From the NCBI GenBank assembly GCA_017632935.1, contig JAGBQJ010000019.1, positions 1-64,000 on the forward strand: a stretch of DNA of 64,000 nt, given 5' to 3'. The translations under genes were made by a program, and so were the position numbers. Positions 41,680 through 48,632 of the stretch are shown piece after piece. Each line of letters begins with the position of its first letter. Within the stretch, counting starts at the first letter, position 1. This stretch comes from Bacteroidales bacterium. GTDB lineage: Bacteria; Bacteroidota; Bacteroidia; Bacteroidales; F082. The notes beneath the pieces are model-generated. The model searched no databases and was not told the DNA's origin. It worked only from the letters and a program-made list of their open reading frames with translations.

Positions 41680-41702
41680 AACAAATGAAAAGAGAACAAA
41701 CC

Positions 41703-43361
41703 ATGAAGAAATCATTCGCGATCATCGCGCTGGCGGCATTGGTGATGCTGGCCGGCTGCAAGAAGAACGACCCCAAACCGAACGGCACCAGACTGATTGC
41801 CGGCATCGAGAAACACAAGAGCGACAGCAAGACCTCGCTTGACGGCACCATCATCAAATGGAGCGAGAGCGACAAGCTGTACGTCAACAACGGCACCACT
41901 CCGGCCACCTTCACCCTCGTTTCGGGCGCAGGGACAACCACGGGCGAGTTTGCCACCACGGGCGAATACACCTTCGCCGCCGAGAACAACGTGGCCGTGT
42001 ATCCCAACAATTACGTCAGCGGCCTCGACAACACCACGGTGACGATGACGCTTCCCGCCGTGCAGACGGCCTCGGGCGCGGGCACCTTCGGCAACGGCGC
42101 CAACCCGATGATGGGCACCTTCAGCGACATGGACAACCTTACGCTCACCAGCCTTTGCGGCGTGCTGTGCCTGCAGCTGACGGGTAATGCTCACATCACC
42201 GCCATCGAGATTGTGGGCGGCCCGGACGACAAGCTGAACGGCACGTTCACGGTGGACTACATGAATCCTGAGCCCACCTATCCAACAGAAGGCACGAACA
42301 CCGTGAGACTGAACTTCACGGAAACGGTCACGCTGACCCTTGAGGCCCAGAAGTTCTACGTGGTGGTTCCCGCCGGCACCCTCCACGGCTTCACGATGAA
42401 GGTGTATGACGGCGACAACGAGATCTTCAGCAAATCGACCGCCAACGAGGTTCCCGTGTATGTCAACACATTGAGCACGATGGTTCCTGTTGAGGTCAAT
42501 CCTTACGCCGTCCCGCTCACCCTTGAGGCCCTCTCGGGCGGCACTATCGTGGTGTATGATCCGCAGTCGGGCATGCAGTACACACTGAACGGTGGTGCTA
42601 AGCAGACCATGAGCGGCAACACAGAAATCAACGTATCCCTGGGCGACAAGGTGCAATTCTACGGCAACGGCACCTCCATCGCCTCCTATCTAGGTACAAT
42701 GATTACTGGCGGTACGGCTGATGTGAAGGTGTACGGCAACATCATGAGCCTGGTGGATGAGGAAAATTTCGCCACGGCCACCACACTGCTGGAGACTTAT
42801 ACTTTCTATAGGCTTTTCAATAACTACGACCACCTCACCGATGCGAGCGGACTGCTGCTGCCTGCTACAACGCTGGCTTCTGCTAATTATTGCTATGCTG
42901 AAATGTTCAGCTACTGCGACAACCTGGTTGCTGGACCTTCCGAGTTGCCCGCCACGACGTTGTCCCCCAGGTGTTACCAAGCAATGTTCTTATACTGCTC
43001 TTCCCTTACCGTTGCCCCTATTCTGCCAGCCACAACGCTGGAAGGTTATTGTTATTTTCAGATGTTCAGATTCTGCACAAGCTTGACAGAGGCCCCCGTG
43101 CTGCCCGCCCCTGAGCTGACTAGTAATTGCTATCGTGAAATGTTTTCAAGCTGCAGCAGCCTGAACAGCATCACCTGCCTCGCCACTTCTGCAATCAATT
43201 CAAGTAACAGCACCTTCAACTGGGTGATTGGTGTGGCCTCTGGCGGCACCTTCACCAAAGCCAGCGGCGCAAATGTTTCAACCGACGCAGGTGGCAGTGG
43301 CTCAACCTGGCCCAGGGGCATCCGCGGCATCCCCGAAGGCTGGATGGTCAACGATCAATAA
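41703..43361 (+). CDS. Fimbrillin-like lipoprotein with BspA-like cysteine/leucine repeats
   Basis: This 552-residue exported lipoprotein has the lipobox MLAGC (Cys19). Residues 20-270 resemble fimbrillin (Mfa-like/FimA) domains: KTSLDGTIIKWSESDKLYVNNGT, NNVAVYPNNYVSG, MGTFSDMDNLTLTSLCGVLCLQL. The C-terminal third holds repeats of about 24-27 residues (LLPATTLAS-YCYAEMFSYCDNLVAGP, ELPATTLSPRCYQAMFLYCSSLTVAPILPATTLEGYCYFQMF), the BspA/surface LRR type. It is predicted to be displayed on the surface or form a filament tip. ATG 41703 begins the signal; ATG 41685 adds six residues. A strong terminator follows. Confidence 0.85.
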   Translation: MKKSFAIIALAALVMLAGCKKNDPKPNGTRLIAGIEKHKSDSKTSLDGTIIKWSESDKLYVNNGTTPATFTLVSGAGTTTGEFATTGEYTFAAENNVAVYPNNYVSGLDNTTVTMTLPAVQTASGAGTFGNGANPMMGTFSDMDNLTLTSLCGVLCLQLTGNAHITAIEIVGGPDDKLNGTFTVDYMNPEPTYPTEGTNTVRLNFTETVTLTLEAQKFYVVVPAGTLHGFTMKVYDGDNEIFSKSTANEVPVYVNTLSTMVPVEVNPYAVPLTLEALSGGTIVVYDPQSGMQYTLNGGAKQTMSGNTEINVSLGDKVQFYGNGTSIASYLGTMITGGTADVKVYGNIMSLVDEENFATATTLLETYTFYRLFNNYDHLTDASGLLLPATTLASANYCYAEMFSYCDNLVAGPSELPATTLSPRCYQAMFLYCSSLTVAPILPATTLEGYCYFQMFRFCTSLTEAPVLPAPELTSNCYREMFSSCSSLNSITCLATSAINSSNSTFNWVIGVASGGTFTKASGANVSTDAGGSGSTWPRGIRGIPEGWMVNDQ

Positions 43362-43393
43362 CCTGACGACCATCGTCTAAAACTCAAAACCAA

Positions 43394-43426
43394 GGGCGGC
43401 CATCATCCGATGGTCGCCTTTTTTTC
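43394..43426 (+). terminator. Intrinsic terminator after module 1
   Basis: GGGCGGCCATC-ATCC-GATGGTCGCC followed by TTTTTTT. The same hairpin sequence is repeated at 46912-46945. Confidence 0.85.
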
Positions 43427-43439
43427 TGTTGCAAGCCCG

Positions 43440-43625
43440 TTACCGCTTCGCGCCATCCCCCTCCGAGAGGGAGTGCCCGCAGGGCGGGGGAGTCCTACAG
43501 CCGCTTGGCGCCTGACTGCCGCTTCGCGTCATCGCGAGGGACGTCATTGACTACGTCGAATCAGAGATTTGCGAGGCACGAAGCAAAACGAAGCGATCCA
43601 GGCATGGAAGTTTTTGACTTGGCTT
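43440..43625. repeat. Degenerate REP-like cluster
   Basis: It contains CATCCCCCTCCGAGAGGGAG / GGGCGGGGGAG dyads, then a decayed family 2 REP (GCGTCATCGCGAGGGACG ... GCGAAGCGATCCAGG variants). No gene was found between 43362 and 43893. Confidence 0.6.
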
Positions 43626-43659
43626 GACCGCTTTCCCTTCAAACTACAGTCCCCACATC

Positions 43660-43733
43660 TGCGACAAAACGGCTTTTTCATGCGATAATTTGGCTTTTTA
43701 TATGCGACAATTTGGCTTTTCGCCAAATTGTCG
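43660..43733 (+). promoter_or_regulatory. Putative AraC operator array, copy 2
   Basis: Half-sites GCGACAAAACGGC (43660), GCGATAATTTGGC (43681) and GCGACAATTTGGC (43703) lie 21 and 22 bp apart. The last is paired with GCCAAATTGTCGC (43721-43733) around TTTTC. The array ends 34 bp before the TACTTTTG box, as in copy 1. Confidence 0.72.
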
Positions 43734-43766
43734 CTATGCTATTATTATAATAATGTGTGCTTTACC

Positions 43767-43774
43767 GTACTTTT
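43767..43774 (+). promoter_or_regulatory. -7 promoter box TACTTTTG, module 2
   Basis: This is an exact TAnnTTTG match at the same operator distance as in module 1. The two cassettes also share the ATAATGTGTGCT-like sequence between operator and box. Confidence 0.7.
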
Positions 43775-43893
43775 GCGGCTCATTTCTTGAAGACGAAGTC
43801 AAATCTTGAAATGCAAAGCATTAGACGAAGTCAAATCTTGAAATTTTGAAATCTTGAAATCATAAATCTTTAATCTTTAAATCACTTAAACTA

Positions 43894-44193
43894 ATGACCA
43901 ACAAAAAAACAATGAAAACCATCGTGTTTTCACTCGGGCTGGCAGCCATGACGCTGACAGCCACCAACCTGAACGCACAAAACCGTCCCGGTGGCATGTT
44001 TGGCAGCAACCAATCCAAAGAAGCTTCCCAAGGCGGACTGATGAAAAACAGCACCCGTGGTGTCGTTACTATCAATGACGATGGCTACATCAACAACCAA
44101 GGCATCGGCCAAGAAGCCCCGTTGGGCAGCGGCCTTTTGATTCTGCTGGGCGCTGGCCTCGGCTATGTTGCACTTAAAAAGAAGGAGGACTAA
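43894..44193 (+). CDS. Small exported protein with C-terminal anchor-like tail
   Basis: This 99-residue protein has an N-terminal signal peptide (MKTIVFSLGLAAMTLTATNLNAQ from the second ATG at 43912). A short Gly/Asn/Ser-rich middle (RPGGMFGSNQSKEASQGG; INDDGYINNQGIGQ) follows. The C-terminus is tripartite: EAPLGSG, a hydrophobic helix LLILLGAGLGYVAL and a KKKED end. That layout recalls sortase/exosortase-like sorting signals, but no such enzyme is in the window. It may instead be a simple C-terminal membrane anchor. It is the first gene of module 2 and lies 3 bp before the lipoprotein gene. Confidence 0.78.
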   Translation: MTNKKTMKTIVFSLGLAAMTLTATNLNAQNRPGGMFGSNQSKEASQGGLMKNSTRGVVTINDDGYINNQGIGQEAPLGSGLLILLGAGLGYVALKKKED

Positions 44194-44196
44194 GCC

Positions 44197-46350
44197 ATGA
44201 GAAGAATGACCTATTTTGTGATGGCATTGGCTTTGGTCTTTGGCCTTACGCAGTGCAAAAAAGAGCAACCTGCTTCCCAAAACGAACCTGATGGCGTATA
44301 CATCACCCTCACCTTGGATGGTGGCAACAGCAATTCAAGGGTAAATGTTGACCCGACTGGTGACAACGGACAGTATAACTATGCCCCCGTTGTGTTTGAG
44401 GAAGGCGACGTGATTTATGTAGGCTACGGCGGCAGTTATGTTGGCCAGTTGACCTGTCAAAGCGACAACACTACATTCAGCGGTAACATTAATGTCACTG
44501 AAGAACAGGCAACCCAACCTTTGGATTTATACTTCCTCGGTGGAACACGTTTCGCTAACCCGGCAATTGATGGTAATACAGCCACATTGTCGATTACTGA
44601 CCAAACCGCTTCATATCCCGTGATTTCATACGCACGCTCAACATATAAAAACGGTTCGCATCATGCCATGCTGAAGAACAAATGTTCCATCATGAAGTTT
44701 GATGTGACTACGCCTTCCGAGGCAGCCATATGCATTACGGGTATGAATAATAAGGTGACCGTTGATTTCACCAACCCGACTGGCGCCGACAATGGCTTCA
44801 GCTACGACCAAGTTGAGGGTGGTTTGATTAAGATGCCAGGTCAGGCTGGCAGCGGCGAGAAGACTTATTGGGCCATCGTCCTGCCACAAGACGAATTGGA
44901 AGCAGGCCCATACGGCACGGCCTACAGCGAAGACCACAGCTATACCGGCCAACGCCCCGCATTGTCGGCCATTGGGCTTAACGAGTATCACTCCGAAAGT
45001 GTCGCCATGACTGTGAACAACACCGTGATTTGGGACAACTCTGTCATCAGCGGTATCGATATCCATTCCTACGATGGACAACCGGTAACCATGGACGGCA
45101 TATCTGTGAGAGGGGAAGGGGAGCCTATTGCCGAATTTAATTGGAGCAGTATAACACTTGACGGTGGCCGTCTCATTTTCTCCGCCCCCAGCGGGTATGG
45201 CTTCACGAGGATTGAAATCGCCAGCAATGATGAAATATATGGTGACCCCGATGGTTGGAATATAGAAAGCGTAGAGGAATGGTGGGATCAAACGTTTTTA
45301 TTGGTATGGAGCGACGACACGCCGGCTTCAACAGTAACGCTGCCTGCATATGTTCATATCAACGTTTCTGGGATTACATTCACTTTGGGAAAAGTCGCCG
45401 CGCCTACGCCACCCACTCCTACTCCACCGACGGAAGGTGTTGGCAGTTTGATTTACGACAACGATAATTACCCCATTGCCATGGTTGCCTATGTGGGCGA
45501 AGATTATACCTTGGCCATCAGACTTTATGACTGGGTGACTATGTATGATCCGGAATCTGAACCCATAACCAACTTTTCTTGGGGTGATGCGAATTCTATG
45601 ATTCAAAGTTACAATAATCATACAGGTGAAGCATGGCGTCTGCCCACCGAGGCAGAGTGGACAAAAATGTTTCTTGCTTGCGGATGCAGCTTTGATGAAT
45701 GGTCAGAAAGATGGAATTGCGATGAGTTAATGACAAAGTTAAATATTGCTGGCGGTGAGCCTTTGTATAAGGATTTGGATAATGATTATATACATTTTTA
45801 TTATTGGACAGGTACGGAAGGCGATTTTTCATCTTTGGCAAAGGCAGTAGATTTCCATAAAAGTGACGGGCATAAAATAGCAAGTTTTGTGAATCAAAGC
45901 ACATGGGATGAATACCTTGTCCGCCCCGTTATCCAAATTGGAGGCACAGCACCAGTAACCCCTGACGTGACATGGAATACTGCCTACAACTTTAATTGTA
46001 ATTCACCTTATGAAAATGGTGGCATTACAGCAACGCTCACTGCTGGCACTGGAAACGGTAAGGCTACTTGGAATTCCCAACGTGGTTTGGAGTTAAAGAG
46101 TGGAGTGGATTATTATGATACGTACTATCCTTCTACATTAACCTTCTCTTACAATTCTGGTAATATAACGAAGATTGAGATTACATACGACAATAATTAT
46201 ACTGGTTTAATCCCTTCTGGCTGGAGTGATGACGGGTCTAAACTTACATGGAACGGTACCGCTTCATCTGTAACAATAATGTCCCCTGATAACACTGATC
46301 AACAATGGATTTGGCTTAATATTAGAAAGGTCGAGTTCTACGTGGAATAA
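44197..46350 (+). CDS. Fimbrillin-like multidomain surface lipoprotein
   Basis: This 717-residue lipoprotein has lipobox FGLTQC (Cys20). The N-terminal half resembles a fimbrillin-type domain: VYITLTLDGGNSNSRVNVDP, VFEEGDVIYVGYGG, HHAMLKNKCSIMKFDVTTPSEAAICITGMNNKVTVDF. A Pro/Thr linker (PTPPTPTPPTEGVG, near residue 405) leads to a FISUMP/DUF1566-like module with AWRLPTEAEWTKMFLACGCSFDEW. A final beta domain follows, with ITKIEITYDNNYTGLIP and IWLNIRKVEFYVE. It is probably surface-exposed and possibly adhesive. It is the main product of operator module 2, and a strong terminator follows. Confidence 0.85.
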   Translation: MRRMTYFVMALALVFGLTQCKKEQPASQNEPDGVYITLTLDGGNSNSRVNVDPTGDNGQYNYAPVVFEEGDVIYVGYGGSYVGQLTCQSDNTTFSGNINVTEEQATQPLDLYFLGGTRFANPAIDGNTATLSITDQTASYPVISYARSTYKNGSHHAMLKNKCSIMKFDVTTPSEAAICITGMNNKVTVDFTNPTGADNGFSYDQVEGGLIKMPGQAGSGEKTYWAIVLPQDELEAGPYGTAYSEDHSYTGQRPALSAIGLNEYHSESVAMTVNNTVIWDNSVISGIDIHSYDGQPVTMDGISVRGEGEPIAEFNWSSITLDGGRLIFSAPSGYGFTRIEIASNDEIYGDPDGWNIESVEEWWDQTFLLVWSDDTPASTVTLPAYVHINVSGITFTLGKVAAPTPPTPTPPTEGVGSLIYDNDNYPIAMVAYVGEDYTLAIRLYDWVTMYDPESEPITNFSWGDANSMIQSYNNHTGEAWRLPTEAEWTKMFLACGCSFDEWSERWNCDELMTKLNIAGGEPLYKDLDNDYIHFYYWTGTEGDFSSLAKAVDFHKSDGHKIASFVNQSTWDEYLVRPVIQIGGTAPVTPDVTWNTAYNFNCNSPYENGGITATLTAGTGNGKATWNSQRGLELKSGVDYYDTYYPSTLTFSYNSGNITKIEITYDNNYTGLIPSGWSDDGSKLTWNGTASSVTIMSPDNTDQQWIWLNIRKVEFYVE

Positions 46351-46388
46351 AACGAAAAATGACATAACCCCAATCTGTAAAAAGACGA

Positions 46389-46431
46389 TACGACAGGCGG
46401 CCTTCGTTTTTGAGGGTCGCCTGTTTTTTTA
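46389..46431 (+). terminator. Intrinsic terminator after module 2
   Basis: ACAGGCGGCC and GGTCGCCTGT arms around a TTCGTTTTTGAG-type loop, followed by TTTTTT. Confidence 0.8.
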
Positions 46432-46440
46432 TCCATCACG

Positions 46441-46545
46441 TTTTCAGTAATATATCCGACAGCAAACGACAACAAACGACTACTGTCGACAACAAACGTT
46501 TAATCAACGGATAATTCTTGACAAGGGTTGTTACTTTGCAGGGTA
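46441..46545 (+). repeat. Orphan copy of the ORF6N-gene iteron/promoter region
   Basis: Units CGACAGCAAA, CGACAACAAA, CGACTACTGT and CGACAACAAA (46457-46496) are in 10-bp phase, followed by CTTGACA and TTACTTTGC. About 100 bp align with the reverse complement of 16085-16190. No ORF6N coding sequence follows; the next ATG (46566) opens only 25 codons. Confidence 0.75.
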
Positions 46546-46612
46546 AAACTAAACCCCATAAAAGTATGACAGACAAAAGATGTTTGGCATTCCAAACTCT
46601 GTACAAGCGAGC

Positions 46613-46640
46613 AATAAAAAACCCCTCTGACGAGGGGTTA
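46613..46640 (-). terminator. Terminator of the candidate small RNA
   Basis: Minus-strand AACCCCTC-GTCAG-AGGGGTT followed by TTTTATT; the U-tract exists only in this direction. Confidence 0.8.
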
Positions 46641-46729
46641 TAGGTGTTATCGCGGAGGGTGCATCCTTTTGGCCGCCCCTTTACGTCTTGATAATCAATT
46701 CATTTTTCATTCCGTTTCCGCGACCAACT
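46613..46729 (-). ncRNA. Candidate small structured RNA, about 115 nt
   Basis: On the minus strand, a TAATTTTG box precedes a stretch with no reading frame. An 8-bp helix GUCGCGGA / UCCGCGAU encloses about 60 nt, with smaller hairpins UUGA-UUA-UCAA and GGGGC / GCACCC. A strong terminator then follows (CCCCTC-GTCA-GAGGGG, TTTTTT). Promoter, closed structure and terminator together look like an independent ncRNA gene. I do not recognise the family; it lacks the 4.5S RNA GGAAG tetraloop region and is short for 6S RNA. Confidence 0.6.
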
Positions 46730-46734
46730 GCCTG

Positions 46735-46742
46735 CAAAATTA
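46735..46742 (-). promoter_or_regulatory. -7 promoter box TAATTTTG for the candidate small RNA
   Basis: This exact TAnnTTTG match lies 6-7 bp before the predicted RNA 5' end. Confidence 0.6.
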
Positions 46743-46804
46743 CAACTTTTTCCGCAACCCGCAAGGGGTGGAAGGAAAAATGTTGGGGTGTCGGTGGAAA
46801 TGAT

Positions 46805-46812
46805 TATTTTTG
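46805..46812 (+). promoter_or_regulatory. -7 promoter box TATTTTTG for a mini-transcript
   Basis: This exact TAnnTTTG match has an ATG 19 bp downstream, the same geometry as argS and other real genes in this window. Confidence 0.55.
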
Positions 46813-46830
46813 CGGCTCGAATCAAAAAAC

Positions 46831-46878
46831 ATGGGCGACTTCATAACATACGAAAACTTAGTCCGCTTCGTGCGATAA
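46831..46878 (+). CDS. Possible 15-residue micropeptide or gene remnant
   Basis: ATG...TAA encodes MGDFITYENLVRFVR. It has a good promoter box upstream and a terminator 34 bp downstream, forming a transcript of about 130 nt. It may be a micropeptide, an ncRNA, or the 5' stub left by deletion of a larger gene. The duplicated terminator supports a past rearrangement. Confidence 0.3.
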   Translation: MGDFITYENLVRFVR

Positions 46879-46911
46879 ACAGAATCATTTGACGATATAA
46901 CCCACAAACCC

Positions 46912-46945
46912 CAAGGGCGGCCATCATCCGATGGTCGCCTTTTTA
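46912..46945 (+). terminator. Duplicate of the module 1 terminator
   Basis: CCAAGGGCGGCCATCATCCG, then ATGGTCGCCTTTTT, matches 43391-43422 base for base through the hairpin. It also lies at the end of the convergent EamA gene. Confidence 0.8.
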
Positions 46946-47827
46946 TTTGTGTGATTTCATCTGCGACAGCACCAATCCCACCACGACCACCAGAATGCCG
47001 ACAATCTTATTCATCGTCAAGGCTTCGATGGCGAGGAGATAACTGAAGATGGCCGTGAAGACGGGAATCAGGTTGGAATAGACATTGGCTTTTGAGGCGC
47101 CCAGCTTGCTGAAAGCGAATGCCCATAGGGCGTAGGCTCCGGCACTGCATAAGATGCCTAAACATACCAAAGGAACGATGTAAGCACCCACGTTGGCGAA
47201 GTTTGAAGGCTCGTAGCGCTCCATAATGAAGACCATGGGAATGAAGTAGATCATTCCAACGATGTTCTGCATCCAAGTGATGGTCAAAGGCTTATAGAGT
47301 TTGGTAAGTCGTATCAAAGCGATGGAATAGCCTACTGCTACAATCACTGACCCGCAAAGGAACAGGATGCCTTTGGGTGAGGCTGTGAGTTCGAGGTTCT
47401 TGTTGAGCAGCATAACAATGACGCCGACAAAGGAGATGATGAAGCCTACGATATTCATAGGGGTGAGCCGCTCCTTGAGGAAAATGCGTGCCGCGATAGG
47501 TGTCACTAAGGGTATTAGGGCGATAATGCCGGCCCCGATGACGGGGGAGGAATTCTTCAGTCCATAGCCCTCAAAAATGAAGTAGAGGAAAGGCTCAAAT
47601 AGAGCTGCTATGGCGAACAGGCTGAGGTGTTTCCGCTGTATTTTCTCGTTGAGACGGAAAACAAACAGGATGGTTGTCAGGAAGATGGTTGCAATTACAA
47701 GACGTAGGAAGATGGTCGCCGTGGGGTTGAGGCTTTGGTAGACCTGTGTCGACCATACAAACGACATGCCCCAGAAAACCATGGCGACTACACCAGCCAG
47801 ATGAACGATGAAACCTCTGTTTTTCAT
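46943..47827 (-). CDS. EamA/DMT family transporter
   Basis: This 294-residue protein has ten predicted helices and two EamA repeats: GVVAMVFWGMSFVWSTQVYQSLNPTATIFLRLVIA in the first half, LGILCSAGAYALWAFAFSKLGASKANVYSNLIPVFTAIFSYLLAIEALTMNKIVGILVVVVGLVLSQ in the second. The start MKNRGFIVHLAG at 47827 is chosen because a CAAAAATA/TATTTTTG promoter box lies at 47832-47839, inside the longer in-frame extension, and the domain begins there. The substrate is unknown. It is distinct from the EamA gene at 37626. Confidence 0.92.
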   Translation of the reverse strand: MKNRGFIVHLAGVVAMVFWGMSFVWSTQVYQSLNPTATIFLRLVIATIFLTTILFVFRLNEKIQRKHLSLFAIAALFEPFLYFIFEGYGLKNSSPVIGAGIIALIPLVTPIAARIFLKERLTPMNIVGFIISFVGVIVMLLNKNLELTASPKGILFLCGSVIVAVGYSIALIRLTKLYKPLTITWMQNIVGMIYFIPMVFIMERYEPSNFANVGAYIVPLVCLGILCSAGAYALWAFAFSKLGASKANVYSNLIPVFTAIFSYLLAIEALTMNKIVGILVVVVGLVLSQMKSHK

Positions 47828-47831
47828 GGCG

Positions 47832-47839
47832 CAAAAATA
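47832..47839 (-). promoter_or_regulatory. -7 promoter box TATTTTTG, EamA gene
   Basis: This exact match lies only 5 bp before the ATG, so the message would be leaderless or nearly so. Confidence 0.5.
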
Positions 47840-47900
47840 CAAAATCTGCCAAAATTTCCGACCTTTGCCCGCGGAATGATTCTTGAACGACCTCGTAATC

Positions 47901-48611
47901 ATGGATAACAAAGCGGAAAGACGGAAGTTTTTGGGTAGCCTCATCGTACCCTTGCTCATCGTGGCGGTCATGTGGGTGGTGAAGATTATTGAGGTGTCGT
48001 ATGGCGTCAGCTTCAGCCGTTACGGTGTCGCGCCGCGTTCCTTGCATGGTCTCGTCGGCATCCTGACCTTGCCTTTTTTACATGCCAATTGGGAGCACCT
48101 GCTTTCCAATACCGTCCCCATCTTGGTTTTGGGAACGGCTTTGTATTATTGTTATCCCACGCTTGCCAACCGCGTGCTGCTCATCACTTATCTCGCCAGC
48201 GGTCTGTTTACTTGGTGCATCGGCCAGCCGGAATCGACGCACATCGGGGCGAGCGCACTCGTCTATGGACTCAACCTCTTCCTCATCGCGAGCGGGTTCA
48301 TCCGCGGCAACCGTTTGCTCATTGTCATCTCTTTAATCATGGTGTTCCTTTATGGCGGTTTCATCTGGGACATGATTCCCTCGTTGGCCATACCGCAAAA
48401 AATCTCCTGGGAAGGTCATCTCAGCGGAGCCATCATAGGTATGTTGTTGGCCGTGTTCCTGCGTAATGAAGGCCCGCAGAAAGAGGTGTATCATTGGGAC
48501 GAGGATGATGAGGATTCTTCAGATGATGATGAAAATGATGGGAATCCCTATTGGGATGTGCCTACGCCAAGCGACGACGAACTCACCGTGCGCTACCGAT
48601 TCAGGCATTAA
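47901..48611 (+). CDS. Rhomboid family intramembrane serine protease
   Basis: This 236-residue protein has six membrane segments with the rhomboid hallmarks. HANWEHLLSNTVPILVLG (His61, Asn70) is the loop 1/TM2 motif, THIGASALVYGL holds the catalytic Ser118, and EGHLSGAIIGMLLA the catalytic His173. The C-terminal tail after residue 190 is soluble and very acidic (DEDDEDSSDDDEND), an unusual extension. It cleaves transmembrane substrates within the inner membrane. The ATG at 47901 is preferred to a TTG six codons upstream. Confidence 0.95.
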   Translation: MDNKAERRKFLGSLIVPLLIVAVMWVVKIIEVSYGVSFSRYGVAPRSLHGLVGILTLPFLHANWEHLLSNTVPILVLGTALYYCYPTLANRVLLITYLASGLFTWCIGQPESTHIGASALVYGLNLFLIASGFIRGNRLLIVISLIMVFLYGGFIWDMIPSLAIPQKISWEGHLSGAIIGMLLAVFLRNEGPQKEVYHWDEDDEDSSDDDENDGNPYWDVPTPSDDELTVRYRFRH

Positions 48612-48632
48612 TGGCTTTCTGCTGCAAAAGAC

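Noticed and set aside
46566-46643. 25-codon frame after the orphan iteron promoter (MTDKRCLAFQTLYKRAIKN...)
   Set aside because: It ends within the minus-strand RNA terminator and matches no ORF6N sequence; kept only as a possible relic.
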